Source of the DNA: an uncultured Methylococcaceae bacterium
GTDB taxonomy: Bacteria > Pseudomonadota > Gammaproteobacteria > Methylococcales > Methylococcaceae
Assembly (NCBI GenBank): GCA_903910005.1
Contig: CAIVXW010000128.1
Span: 1-13,455 of the forward strand
DNA length: 13,455 nucleotides
Reading direction: 5' to 3'
Shown: in pieces, positions 6,928 to 13,455 of the stretch
Numbering within the stretch: position 1 is the first letter of the stretch
Layout of the letters: the number at the start of each line of letters is the position of its first letter
Made by a program: the position numbers and the translations under genes
The notes under the pieces: model-generated
What the model saw: the letters and a program-made list of their open reading frames with translations, nothing else
Told to the model about the DNA's origin: nothing
Databases searched by the model: none

Positions 6928-8187
6928 ATGAAACCTTCGATTGCCTTGAACACGGCTCGCCCCGAGTCCGACCGTCAGTCTGACCTGCTGAATCGCTGGG
7001 CGGCCCGGCTGCTACACCACCAGTTCTCGCAACTGACGGTGGGTGAAATCATTCTGAACGACGGTGAAACCCGGCGGTTTGGTCGGGTCACTGCCGATTT
7101 CCCCCTGTCGGTATGTATTGAGGTACGGCATCCGTCGTTTTACGGCCACACCGTCTTTGGCAGCAGCATCGGTGCAGCAGAAAGCTATATGGCGGATGCC
7201 TGGCGTTGTACGGATCTGGTGGGTCTGGTTCGCATCATGGCGCGCAACCGTCAGGTAATGGACGGGCTGGAACACGGTCTGGCACGGCTCACCGCACCGG
7301 TACGCGACCTGCTGCATGCCCGTAATCGCAACACCGAAACCGGTAGTCGGCGCAATATCGCGGCCCATTACGATCTGGGCAATGACTTCTTCCGCCTGTT
7401 TCTGGACGACACGCTGATGTATTCGTGTGCCTTGTTCGAGCGACCTGACCTGAGCCTGCGGGAAGCCCAGCAAGCCAAACTCGAACGCATTTGCCAGCGA
7501 CTGGCCCTCAAGCCGTCTGATCACATTGTCGAGATTGGCAGCGGCTGGGGCGGCTTTGCCATTCATGCCGCCAGCCACTACGGCTGCCACGTCACCACCA
7601 CAACCATTTCGGCACAGCAATACCAACTGGCGGCGGCGCGTATCCGTGAAGCGGGTCTGGAAGACCGCATCACCCTGCTGCAGGACGATTATCGCAAGCT
7701 GGAAGGCCAGTATGACAAACTGGTATCCATTGAAATGATTGAGGCGGTCGGTCATCAGTACTACCCAACCTTCTTCCGTCAATGCGCCCGCCTGCTCAAA
7801 CCGGACGGATTGATGCTGCTACAGGCCATTACCATCAATGACCGGCACTACCGCCGCGCCCGGGATGAAGTCGATTTCATCAAGCACTACATATTTCCCG
7901 GCAGTTGTATCCCGGCCATTACGGCCCTGGCTGATGCGGCCACCCGTGCCTCTGACCTGCAACTGATTGGGCTGGAGGATATCGGCCCGCACTATGCCAC
8001 CACGCTGCGCTGCTGGCGCGAAGCCTTTTTGTCGCAACTGGACGCCGTGCGTGAACAGGGCTACACCGAACCATTTATCCGGCTGTGGGAGTTTTATCTG
8101 GCGTACTGTGAGGGAGGCTATGCCGAACGGGCACTGGGCGATGTACAACTGCTGATGGCCAAACCACTGTATCGGGGGCATCCATGA
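6928..8187 (+). CDS. Cyclopropane-fatty-acyl-phospholipid synthase-like methyltransferase
   Basis: This 419-residue SAM-dependent enzyme has the full CFA-synthase layout: an N-terminal lipid-binding region (about 20-130) and a class I methyltransferase core. Motifs: AAHYDLGNDFFRLFLD (145-160), MYSCALF with C167 matching the active-site cysteine, EIGSGWGGFA (202-211) for SAM, SIEMIEAVG (267-275) with E272 at the catalytic Glu place, and DFIKHYIFPGSCIPA (316-330). The position of E. coli Cfa H266 seems to be Q299 in LLQAITI. It should transfer a methyl group to a double bond of a phospholipid acyl chain. Ring closure versus a methyl-branched product cannot be decided here, because plant cyclopropane synthases also seem to lack that His. 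AGGAG at 6916-6920 is the ribosome site. It is not a recent duplicate of the methyltransferase at 2073; the motifs differ throughout. An ATGA overlap leads into the SDR. Confidence 0.92.
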   Translation: MKPSIALNTARPESDRQSDLLNRWAARLLHHQFSQLTVGEIILNDGETRRFGRVTADFPLSVCIEVRHPSFYGHTVFGSSIGAAESYMADAWRCTDLVGLVRIMARNRQVMDGLEHGLARLTAPVRDLLHARNRNTETGSRRNIAAHYDLGNDFFRLFLDDTLMYSCALFERPDLSLREAQQAKLERICQRLALKPSDHIVEIGSGWGGFAIHAASHYGCHVTTTTISAQQYQLAAARIREAGLEDRITLLQDDYRKLEGQYDKLVSIEMIEAVGHQYYPTFFRQCARLLKPDGLMLLQAITINDRHYRRARDEVDFIKHYIFPGSCIPAITALADAATRASDLQLIGLEDIGPHYATTLRCWREAFLSQLDAVREQGYTEPFIRLWEFYLAYCEGGYAERALGDVQLLMAKPLYRGHP

Positions 8188-8927
8188 GCCAGCGGATTGC
8201 CTTGATTACGGGAGCCAGCGGCGGCCTGGGTCAGGCCGTGGCACGCAAACTGGCCGCCGGGGGCTGGTCATTGCTGCTGGTCAGCCGTCAGGCTGATCGA
8301 CTGGCCGAGGCGTATGGTGCCGATCATCTGCAAATCGAAGCGGACTGTTCGACGGTGGACGGTGCCCGCCAGATTTTTGAGCATGCGAATGTGCATGGCC
8401 GGATTCCGACACACCTCGCCCACTGCGTGGGCAATATCCGGCTGGGTGCGCTGCACCGCATGAAGGAAGCCGACTGGCACGCTTGCCTTGACGCCAACCT
8501 GGGCAGTGCTTTCCACACGCTGGCGGCGTTTGTGGGCAATCTGCGTGAAGCCCGCTTACCCGGTGCGGCAGTGCTGGTTTCTTCAGCCGCTGCCCGCATC
8601 GGCACCCCCAATCACGAAGCCGTCTCCGCCGCCAAGGCCGGCCTTGAGGGTCTGGTTCGGGCCGCTGCCGCCACCTACGCTGCCAACGCCATTCGCATCA
8701 ACGCCGTCGCACCTGGCATCATGGATACCCCGGCCACCACCCACCTGCTCAACAACGCAGCCCTCCGCGAAGTGACCGCCCGCCAATACCCCCTGCCCGG
8801 CATCGGTGACCCGAACGAACTGGCCGAACTGATGGCCTGGCTGCTCTCCGACCAGGCCGCACGGGTGACGGGACAAGTCTGGTCACTGGACGGCGGCTTC
8901 AGCACCGTGCGTCCCCTGGTCAAATAG
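8184..8927 (+). CDS. Short-chain dehydrogenase/reductase-fold protein lacking the catalytic Tyr
   Basis: This 247-residue SDR-superfamily protein closes the operon, with an ATGA overlap onto the methyltransferase. The cofactor site is standard: TGASGGLG at 9-16, with S34-R35 after beta 2 suggesting NADP(H). HCVGN (80-84) replaces the usual NNAG. The catalytic Ser is present in VLVSSAAA (130-137). The YxxxK motif is altered: K151 is there, but the Tyr position four residues before it is V147 (NHEAVSAAK). INAVAPGIMDTP (172-183) and the C-terminal VTGQVWSLDGGFS (228-240) are typical of the family. A histidine (H144) nearby might act as acid, or the protein may bind ligand without classical dehydrogenation. 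Close SDR relatives travel with CFA/DUF1365 clusters in other bacteria. Its role in handling an oxidised acyl intermediate is inferred. Confidence 0.9.
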   Translation: MSQRIALITGASGGLGQAVARKLAAGGWSLLLVSRQADRLAEAYGADHLQIEADCSTVDGARQIFEHANVHGRIPTHLAHCVGNIRLGALHRMKEADWHACLDANLGSAFHTLAAFVGNLREARLPGAAVLVSSAAARIGTPNHEAVSAAKAGLEGLVRAAAATYAANAIRINAVAPGIMDTPATTHLLNNAALREVTARQYPLPGIGDPNELAELMAWLLSDQAARVTGQVWSLDGGFSTVRPLVK

Positions 8928-8949
8928 CAGACGGCCGGGCCATGCAGCC

Positions 8950-9720
8950 TTACAGTTCCCACAGTAACAGACGGCTGTTGCCCCGGTCGCCGACCGGAAT
9001 GATCCGGTCAGGCTCGAAACCGGGCACACCGAAACTGTTGCTGATGAAGTGACTGCCGGGGCGCATTTCCCGCCGTACCTTGCACCATATACCCGGCATG
9101 GGCTGGGGTGAAAGAAAGGCATACACCACGTCGTAGGGTTGGAAGTCCAGTTCGCGCAGATTGCCTGGCCGGATGCGGCAGTTGGGCAACTTGCGGGCCA
9201 TGAAGCGGGCATACAGCCAGGGCAAGGGAGCCGATTCGATGCCCTCAAAGTGCGATTCAGGGAAGCGTCTGGCCAGGGTTCGGAGACCGCCGCCCAGTCC
9301 GCAGCCAGCATCCAGGAAGCGGATGGGCCGGTCGGTTGGCAGCAGATCGCCCACCGCCTGCCAGCAGCGGTCGCTGCTCAGGTAAAGCGGAACCCGTTCG
9401 GCGGTGTTGTCACGAAAAATCAACCAGAAAACGGCAAACGCCAGCAGATAGGAGGCCGGTGCGACTCCCAGCCGGAACGCCAGCACCACCGCCGGTACGA
9501 AGGCAGCCTGGATGATGAGCCACCAGGGCGGCAGACGCAGGAACAGGCTCAGCAGCATGGCCAGGCCGCTGTGCAGACCAACGATCAACCAGGTGGCATC
9601 GGACAAATCCGGTACGCGCTGCATGCGGCCCATCAGGCCAATAATCTGAAATGAAATGAACGAGGCCATGCCCTGGGCGAGCAAGGCTCTGAAACCTGTG
9701 GAAAGCCCGCGTAATGGCAT
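8950..9720 (-). CDS. Membrane-anchored class I SAM-dependent methyltransferase
   Basis: This 256-residue protein has two parts. The N-terminal part holds about three hydrophobic helices (near 43-62, 66-83 and 88-103). The C-terminal part is a Rossmann methyltransferase domain: FLDAGCGLGGG (135-145) binds SAM, HFEGIES (157-163) holds the acidic ribose-binding residue, and NLRELDFQPYDVVYAFLSP (187-205) is the later core. I do not recognise a specific substrate; a membrane lipid, quinone or membrane protein is possible. The ATG at 9720 is chosen because it follows the yifB stop by 4 nt; the frame stays open further upstream inside yifB. It is last in a minus-strand gene string and converges on the lipid operon with 22 nt between stop codons, and no good terminator is seen between them. 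Confidence 0.82.
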   Translation of the reverse strand: MPLRGLSTGFRALLAQGMASFISFQIIGLMGRMQRVPDLSDATWLIVGLHSGLAMLLSLFLRLPPWWLIIQAAFVPAVVLAFRLGVAPASYLLAFAVFWLIFRDNTAERVPLYLSSDRCWQAVGDLLPTDRPIRFLDAGCGLGGGLRTLARRFPESHFEGIESAPLPWLYARFMARKLPNCRIRPGNLRELDFQPYDVVYAFLSPQPMPGIWCKVRREMRPGSHFISNSFGVPGFEPDRIIPVGDRGNSRLLLWEL

Positions 9721-9724
9721 CGAA

Positions 9725-11251
9725 TCAGGGGGGAGTGGCAGGGCGACGGTCGAGCCGCCGGAACGAAATGGCCTCGCTGACGTGGCGAACCTCAATGGCG
9801 TTGCTGTCAGCCAGGTCGGCAATGGAGCGGGCCAGTTTCAGGATGCGATGATAGGCCCGGTGCGACAGACCCAGTTTCTCCATGGCCTGATCCAGCAAAC
9901 GGTGGGCTGCGTCGTCGAGGCGGCAAAACTGCTTGATCTGCTGTGGCGTCAACCAGGCATTGGGAACACCGCCCCGTTCCAGAGCCCGCTGGCGGGCCGC
10001 CATGACCCGGGCCTTGATGCTGGCACTGGATTCCTCACCGCCCGGTGTACCGTCGCGCAATAATTCACGCGATACCCGCTGCACCTCAATGTGCATGTCA
10101 ATCCGGTCAAGCAGGGGTCCGGACAGGCGGCCCCGGTAGCGTTGTACCTGATCCGAGGTACAGCGGCAACGCCCGGAGGAATCACCCAGATACCCGCAGG
10201 GGCAGGGATTCATGGCGGCAATGAACTGGAAGCGGGCCGGAAAATCAACCCGGCGGGCCGCCCGGGAGATGGTGATGGTGCCGGTTTCCAGTGGTTCACG
10301 CAGGACTTCCAGCACACGGCGGTCGAATTCAGGCAATTCATCCAGAAACAACACCCCGTTATGGGCCAGCGAGATTTCACCGGGGCGGGGATTGCTGCCT
10401 CCGCCGACCAGGGCCGGGGCCGATGCGGTGTGATGGGGTGCGCGGAACGGCGGTTTGCGCCACTGCCTCACATCAAACCCCAGATCACTGACCGAGGCAA
10501 CGGCGGCACTGTCGAGGGCTTCGTCATCGGTCAGGGTTGGCAAAATGCCGGGCATGCGGGCGGCCAACATGGACTTGCCGGTGCCGGGAGACCCCAGCAT
10601 CAGCAGGTTGTGGCGACCGGTGGCAGCGATTTCCAGGGCTCGCTTGGCCTGAAAGTGGCCCTGCACCTCGGAGAAATCCGGCACGTAATCCGGTGCCGAC
10701 CGGTCAGCGGTGGACTGATGCGGCTCACAGGCTAAACGGCTTTGGCCATTGAGGTGAGCGCACACGTCAAGCAGGTTGTCTGCTGCCATGATTCCCACCC
10801 CATCCACCAGGGCCGCCTCGGCTGCGTTTTCGCGGGGAACAATCAGGGTACGTCCGGCTTTCCGCGCCTGCACCGCAACCGGCAGGATGCCGTTCACCGG
10901 CCGCAACTCCCCGCCCAGCGACAACTCACCCACGCATTCAATCCGGGCCAGTTCTTCAGGGCGAATCTGCCCTGACGCTGCCAGGATGCCCAGGGCAATG
11001 GCCAGATCGAAACGCCCCCCTTCCTTGGGAACATCGGCTGGAGCCATGTTGACGGTCATCCGGTCGAGCGGAAACTCAAAGCCGCTGTTAATCAAGGCTC
11101 CCCGCACCCGATCCTTGCTTTCCTTGACGGCGGTTTCCGGCAACCCCACGATGGAGAGGCTGGGCAAGCCAAATGCAATATGCACCTCGACCGTGACCAG
11201 CGGGGCTTCAATACCGTGTTTGCCCCGGGTGTAAACGATGGCCAGTGACAC
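9725..11251 (-). CDS. comM: YifB/ComM family Mg-chelatase-like AAA+ ATPase
   Basis: This 508-residue protein belongs to the YifB/ComM family. ComM is a hexameric AAA+ helicase that promotes branch migration during natural transformation. Layout: an N-terminal Lon-protease-like fold (about 1-165; IVGLPETAVKESKDRVRGA, 34-52), Walker A GSPGTGKS (220-227), Walker B VLFLDELPEF (300-309), a cysteine cluster NPCPCGYLG...CRC (348-364) typical of the family, and the arginine-finger region GPLLDRIDMHIEV (378-390). The C-terminal Mg-chelatase domain runs to about 500. Length is normal and all motifs are intact. The start codon is GTG (11249-11251): MSLAIVYTRG matches the standard family N-terminus. It starts 6 nt after the ubiK stop, so the two are probably co-transcribed. 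No competence genes are in the window. Confidence 0.95.
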   Translation of the reverse strand: MSLAIVYTRGKHGIEAPLVTVEVHIAFGLPSLSIVGLPETAVKESKDRVRGALINSGFEFPLDRMTVNMAPADVPKEGGRFDLAIALGILAASGQIRPEELARIECVGELSLGGELRPVNGILPVAVQARKAGRTLIVPRENAAEAALVDGVGIMAADNLLDVCAHLNGQSRLACEPHQSTADRSAPDYVPDFSEVQGHFQAKRALEIAATGRHNLLMLGSPGTGKSMLAARMPGILPTLTDDEALDSAAVASVSDLGFDVRQWRKPPFRAPHHTASAPALVGGGSNPRPGEISLAHNGVLFLDELPEFDRRVLEVLREPLETGTITISRAARRVDFPARFQFIAAMNPCPCGYLGDSSGRCRCTSDQVQRYRGRLSGPLLDRIDMHIEVQRVSRELLRDGTPGGEESSASIKARVMAARQRALERGGVPNAWLTPQQIKQFCRLDDAAHRLLDQAMEKLGLSHRAYHRILKLARSIADLADSNAIEVRHVSEAISFRRLDRRPATPP

Positions 11252-11257
11252 TGAAAC

Positions 11258-11521
11258 TCAGGATTCGGGTTCGGTGGGCTGAAGCCCTGGCTGTTCCAGT
11301 TCAGCCAGACGGGCCTCCAGCCACTCAACCCGTTCGCGGGTTTTGGCCAGTATGGCTTTTTGTACCTCAAACTCTTCCCGGCTGACCAGATTCATGGACT
11401 CGAAAGTCCCCTGCAACAGGGCGCGGACGGTTTTTTCCATATTTTCCCGACCCTGCAGCAGGCCGGTGGAAGCGGTGGTCAGTCGTTGGGAAATATCCTG
11501 AAACGGGATTTTGTCGAACAT
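11258..11521 (-). CDS. ubiK: UbiK/YqiC-type BMFP accessory factor of ubiquinone biosynthesis
   Basis: This 87-residue protein matches the BMFP domain (YqiC/UbiK), a small trimeric coiled-coil protein that binds lipid and assists the aerobic ubiquinone-biosynthesis hydroxylation complex in enterobacteria. The amphipathic helix FDKIPFQDISQRL (2-14) opens the protein. A middle part (about 24-45) leads into a coiled coil with the family motif LVSREEFEVQKAILAKTRER (45-64) and EWLEARLAELE (66-76). The acidic tail is non-conserved. The ATG at 11521 is chosen over upstream starts because it yields the family N-terminus and normal length; the earlier in-frame residues would overlap motB. Placement directly before yifB is common in gammaproteobacteria. 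Confidence 0.92.
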   Translation of the reverse strand: MFDKIPFQDISQRLTTASTGLLQGRENMEKTVRALLQGTFESMNLVSREEFEVQKAILAKTRERVEWLEARLAELEQPGLQPTEPES

Positions 11522-11564
11522 GGTAATTTTCAGTTGAGACGTGGTTGAAGTGAAAATATCCCCG

Positions 11565-12539
11565 TTACGGCTGGCGTCGGGGGAGGATGGGCGGAGCAGC
11601 GGGGGCAGCGGTTCCGGGTAACAGTGCGGATCGACCCGCCTGTACGTCAGCGGCGTCAATGTTGACGTCGGAATCCCCCCTGACGATTTCATCGGCGATT
11701 TCCCGCTTCATCAGAATGATGGAGATGCGGCGATTGGTGGCGGCCATGGGGTCGTTGTCCAGAAAGGGCACGCTGGACGCCAGACCCACCACCCGCAGCA
11801 TTTTTGCTTCCTGCAAGCCACCCTTGATGATCTCCTTGCGGGCCGCATTGGCCCGGTCGGTGGATAGCTCCCAGTTGGTGTAGCCCTGGCCGTTACCCGG
11901 AAACGGGCGGGCATCGGTATGGCCCGAAATGCTGATCTTGTTGGGCATTTCGTTCATCAGCGGGGCCAGTTTGTGGATGATTTCAGCCGCGTAATTTTCC
12001 ATCCGTGGACTGGCCAGATCAAACATGGGGCGACCCTCCTTGTCAATGATCTGCACCCGGAGACCCTCCTGGGTAATGTCTATCTTGAGTTGTTCCCTGA
12101 ACGGATTCAGCAGCGTATCTTCCTGGATCATGTCCTCAATTTTCTGTTTGAGGGTTTCCATCTGCTTTTTTTCCTCCTGTTTCATCAACTCAAGGATATC
12201 TTTTTCGCTGGCCTTGCGTTCGGTCTCCATCACGGTCTGAGGGGCCATCTGGACTTCGCCTTCGGAGCGGCTTAAATCCTCGCCGCCGCCCTTGATGATG
12301 CTGGCAGACTCGCTGGTACTGGAACCGCCCTCGAATGAGGCTTTCCAGGGATCCTTGAAGTATTCGGCGATGCCCTTGCGGTAGACCGGTTCGGTGGAAG
12401 CCAGCAGCCACATCAGCAGAAAAAACGCCATCATGGCGGTGACAAAATCGGCATAGGCCAGCTTCCAGGCACCGCCATGATGACCGTGTCCGCCTTTCTT
12501 GATTTTTTTGATGATGATCTGGTTGGGTGTTTCAGCCAT
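11565..12539 (-). CDS. motB: Flagellar motor stator protein MotB
   Basis: This 324-residue protein anchors the flagellar stator to peptidoglycan. The N-terminus IIIKKIKKGGHGHHGGAWK (8-26) and single helix LAYADFVTAMMAFFLLMWLL (27-46) are classic MotB. D31 matches the proton-conducting Asp (D32 of E. coli). A plug/linker with a charged coiled coil spans about 55-145. The OmpA-like domain follows: ISISGHTDARPFPG (202-215), NWELSTDRANAAR (222-234) and TNRRISIILM (268-277), the peptidoglycan-binding residues. The C-terminal tail (about 295-324) is Ala/Pro-rich. MotB normally follows motA, but here the gene 21 nt upstream encodes a zinc-ribbon protein, so a motA partner must be elsewhere. HGHH at 18-21 is also seen in proton-type MotB proteins. 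Confidence 0.95.
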   Translation of the reverse strand: MAETPNQIIIKKIKKGGHGHHGGAWKLAYADFVTAMMAFFLLMWLLASTEPVYRKGIAEYFKDPWKASFEGGSSTSESASIIKGGGEDLSRSEGEVQMAPQTVMETERKASEKDILELMKQEEKKQMETLKQKIEDMIQEDTLLNPFREQLKIDITQEGLRVQIIDKEGRPMFDLASPRMENYAAEIIHKLAPLMNEMPNKISISGHTDARPFPGNGQGYTNWELSTDRANAARKEIIKGGLQEAKMLRVVGLASSVPFLDNDPMAATNRRISIILMKREIADEIVRGDSDVNIDAADVQAGRSALLPGTAAPAAPPILPRRQP

Positions 12540-12560
12540 GGCTTATCTGCCTGTGATCCA

Positions 12561-13154
12561 TCAGGAAACGGCTTGACCGGGTGGATGGGCGATATGGGCG
12601 ATACGGTCGTAATAGTGACCGCAACGAGACGCACCGACATGTTCGTGGATGAAATTCATGTATTCGCGCCCGCTCCGGGTTCGTCGCCGCACCGACTGGT
12701 AAATTGCCCCCAGGGCTTTCAGGAACATATCCGGTGCAACAGGGTTGTCCTTGTTGTTCTGCATGATGTCATCCGCGATCTCCATCAGAATTGCCGACAG
12801 GGTATGGGAAGGCGGACAAGTGCTGTCCCCATAATGAAATTTGTCGAACAGACGCTCAAGTGCCGCCAGGGCAATCGCATCATCCACCTTGCCGTGAAGG
12901 TGATCCCAGGCGACGAAAGCACTCTCTACCGTGTCCGACCAGCGCTGTAAAAGGCGGGAACCGTCCATTTCGGACGGGGTAAAGGCCGGTAACTCATGGT
13001 ACTTGCGGAAGCAGGTCTCATCGCGGTAGTAACCGCAGGCGGCGCAGGTATCACGCTGACGGATATCGCCGCAGCAGGTGGTACAGATCGGGGTTTCGTG
13101 CAGCAGACACACCCGTTTGCCTTTTTTGGCATTGCAGACGGGACATTTGGCCAT
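12561..13154 (-). CDS. Zinc-ribbon protein of unknown function
   Basis: I do not recognise a named family for this 197-residue protein. The first 50 residues hold nine cysteines: CPVC (4-7), C16, CTTCC (24-28), CAAC (37-40) and C48, with KKGKRVC and ICTTCCGDIR spacing. That pattern is a treble-clef/zinc-ribbon found at the ends of various hypothetical proteins. The remainder (about 60-185) is predicted mostly helical, without membrane segments; a second small Cys/His group (C113, C178, H180) is present. The ATG at 13154 is chosen because it is followed directly by MAKCPVC, with an AGAGAG ribosome site upstream. An upstream in-frame ATG would add 35 Arg-rich residues of poor quality. It is first of the minus-strand string and sits 21 nt before motB, so it is likely co-expressed with the stator gene. 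Confidence 0.8.
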   Translation of the reverse strand: MAKCPVCNAKKGKRVCLLHETPICTTCCGDIRQRDTCAACGYYRDETCFRKYHELPAFTPSEMDGSRLLQRWSDTVESAFVAWDHLHGKVDDAIALAALERLFDKFHYGDSTCPPSHTLSAILMEIADDIMQNNKDNPVAPDMFLKALGAIYQSVRRRTRSGREYMNFIHEHVGASRCGHYYDRIAHIAHPPGQAVS

Positions 13155-13233
13155 CAGGTACTCTCTGGTCAGACGTTGGGAGGAACAGCGCATCCGCCGT
13201 GGCGAACAGGCCGGGTTGGTTATCACACGGCGT

Positions 13234-13263
13234 ATTCTAGCACCACCCGGGCTGTTCATCTAA
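13234..13263 (-). promoter_or_regulatory. Possible sigma-70 promoter for the zinc-ribbon/motB string
   Basis: On the minus strand TAGAAT (13239-13234) is a good -10 hexamer. TTAGAT (13263-13258) lies 18 nt upstream of it as a poor -35. The -10 is about 80 nt before the ATG at 13154. Immediately upstream of it lies the 7-bp tandem repeat array. Confidence 0.25.
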
Positions 13264-13309
13264 CGCTGATCGCAGCCGAGTGCCGAGTGGCGCGGCCATC
13301 CTGGCTGCG

Positions 13310-13455
13310 GTGAGTGGTGAGTGGTGAGTGGTGAGTGGCGAGTGGCGAGTGGTGAGTGGTGAGTGGTGAGTGGTGAGTGGTGAGTGGTGAGTGGTGAGTG
13401 GTGAGTGGTGAGTGGTGAGTGGTGAGTGGTGAGTGGTGAGTGGTGAGTGGCGAGT
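13310..13455. repeat. 7-bp tandem repeat array (GTGAGTG), about 21 copies, continues past the edge
   Basis: The unit GTGAGTG repeats head-to-tail from 13310 to the window end with no change in period. A few units, two adjacent ones near 13340 and the last one at the edge, carry C for T in TGAGTGG. Degenerate copies (CCGAGTG, 13275-13292) precede the perfect array, as if it grew from them. On the plus strand every frame meets TGA within 21 nt, while the minus strand has no stop in any frame. The array is non-coding in all likelihood and lies upstream of the zinc-ribbon gene. Confidence 0.95.

Noticed and set aside
6928..8187. Gln299 as proof that the second CFA-like enzyme cannot form a cyclopropane ring
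   Set aside because: Plant cyclopropane synthases also appear to lack His at this position, so the change does not settle the product.
8983..8997. Perfect inverted repeat CCGGTC-GCC-GACCGG as a bidirectional terminator
   Set aside because: It lies inside the end of the minus-strand methyltransferase gene and has no T-run on either side. A coding palindrome is more likely.
13275..13455. CRISPR-like array
   Set aside because: The repeats are 7 bp, contiguous and without unique spacers, so this is a simple tandem array.

Overview
The window looks like a chromosomal stretch of a GC-rich gammaproteobacterium. The adjacent ubiK-type (BMFP) and yifB/comM-type genes, a flagellar motB, and a Tn5-like IS4-family transposase all fit that class; I cannot name the genus. 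No RNA genes or CRISPR arrays were seen.

Left end (1 to about 1707): the N-terminal third of an IS4/Tn5-type transposase runs off the left edge on the minus strand. Its insertion appears to have decapitated a mechanosensitive-channel gene (MscS beta domain plus a cyclic-nucleotide-binding-like domain), of which only the soluble C-terminal part remains. A gene-free stretch of about 365 bp follows. It holds a small hairpin and only weak promoter candidates.

Centre (2073-8927, plus strand): seven tightly packed genes form one apparent operon for altering membrane fatty acids. In order they are: a CFA-like/coclaurine-NMT-like SAM methyltransferase, a DUF1295 membrane reductase-like protein, an acyl-CoA/acyl-lipid desaturase with three histidine boxes, an FAD-dependent amine-oxidase-like protein (COG2907), a DUF1365 protein, a second and different CFA synthase-like methyltransferase, and an SDR-fold protein lacking the usual catalytic tyrosine. 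Five of the six junctions overlap or are separated by 3 nt or less. Relatives of several of these genes belong to photo-oxidative-stress regulons (RpoE/ChrR, LitR) elsewhere. The likely job is making a methylated, desaturated and oxidised acyl chain (branched, cyclopropane or furan type) on existing phospholipids. The exact product is not known from sequence. This operon is the best candidate for an undescribed system here.

Right part (8950-13154, minus strand): a convergent block reads, in transcription order, a zinc-ribbon protein of unknown function, motB (stator peptidoglycan anchor, with no motA beside it), ubiK (ubiquinone-biosynthesis accessory factor), yifB/comM (AAA+ ATPase) and a membrane-anchored SAM methyltransferase. 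The window ends in about 21 copies of a 7-bp tandem repeat that continues past the edge.
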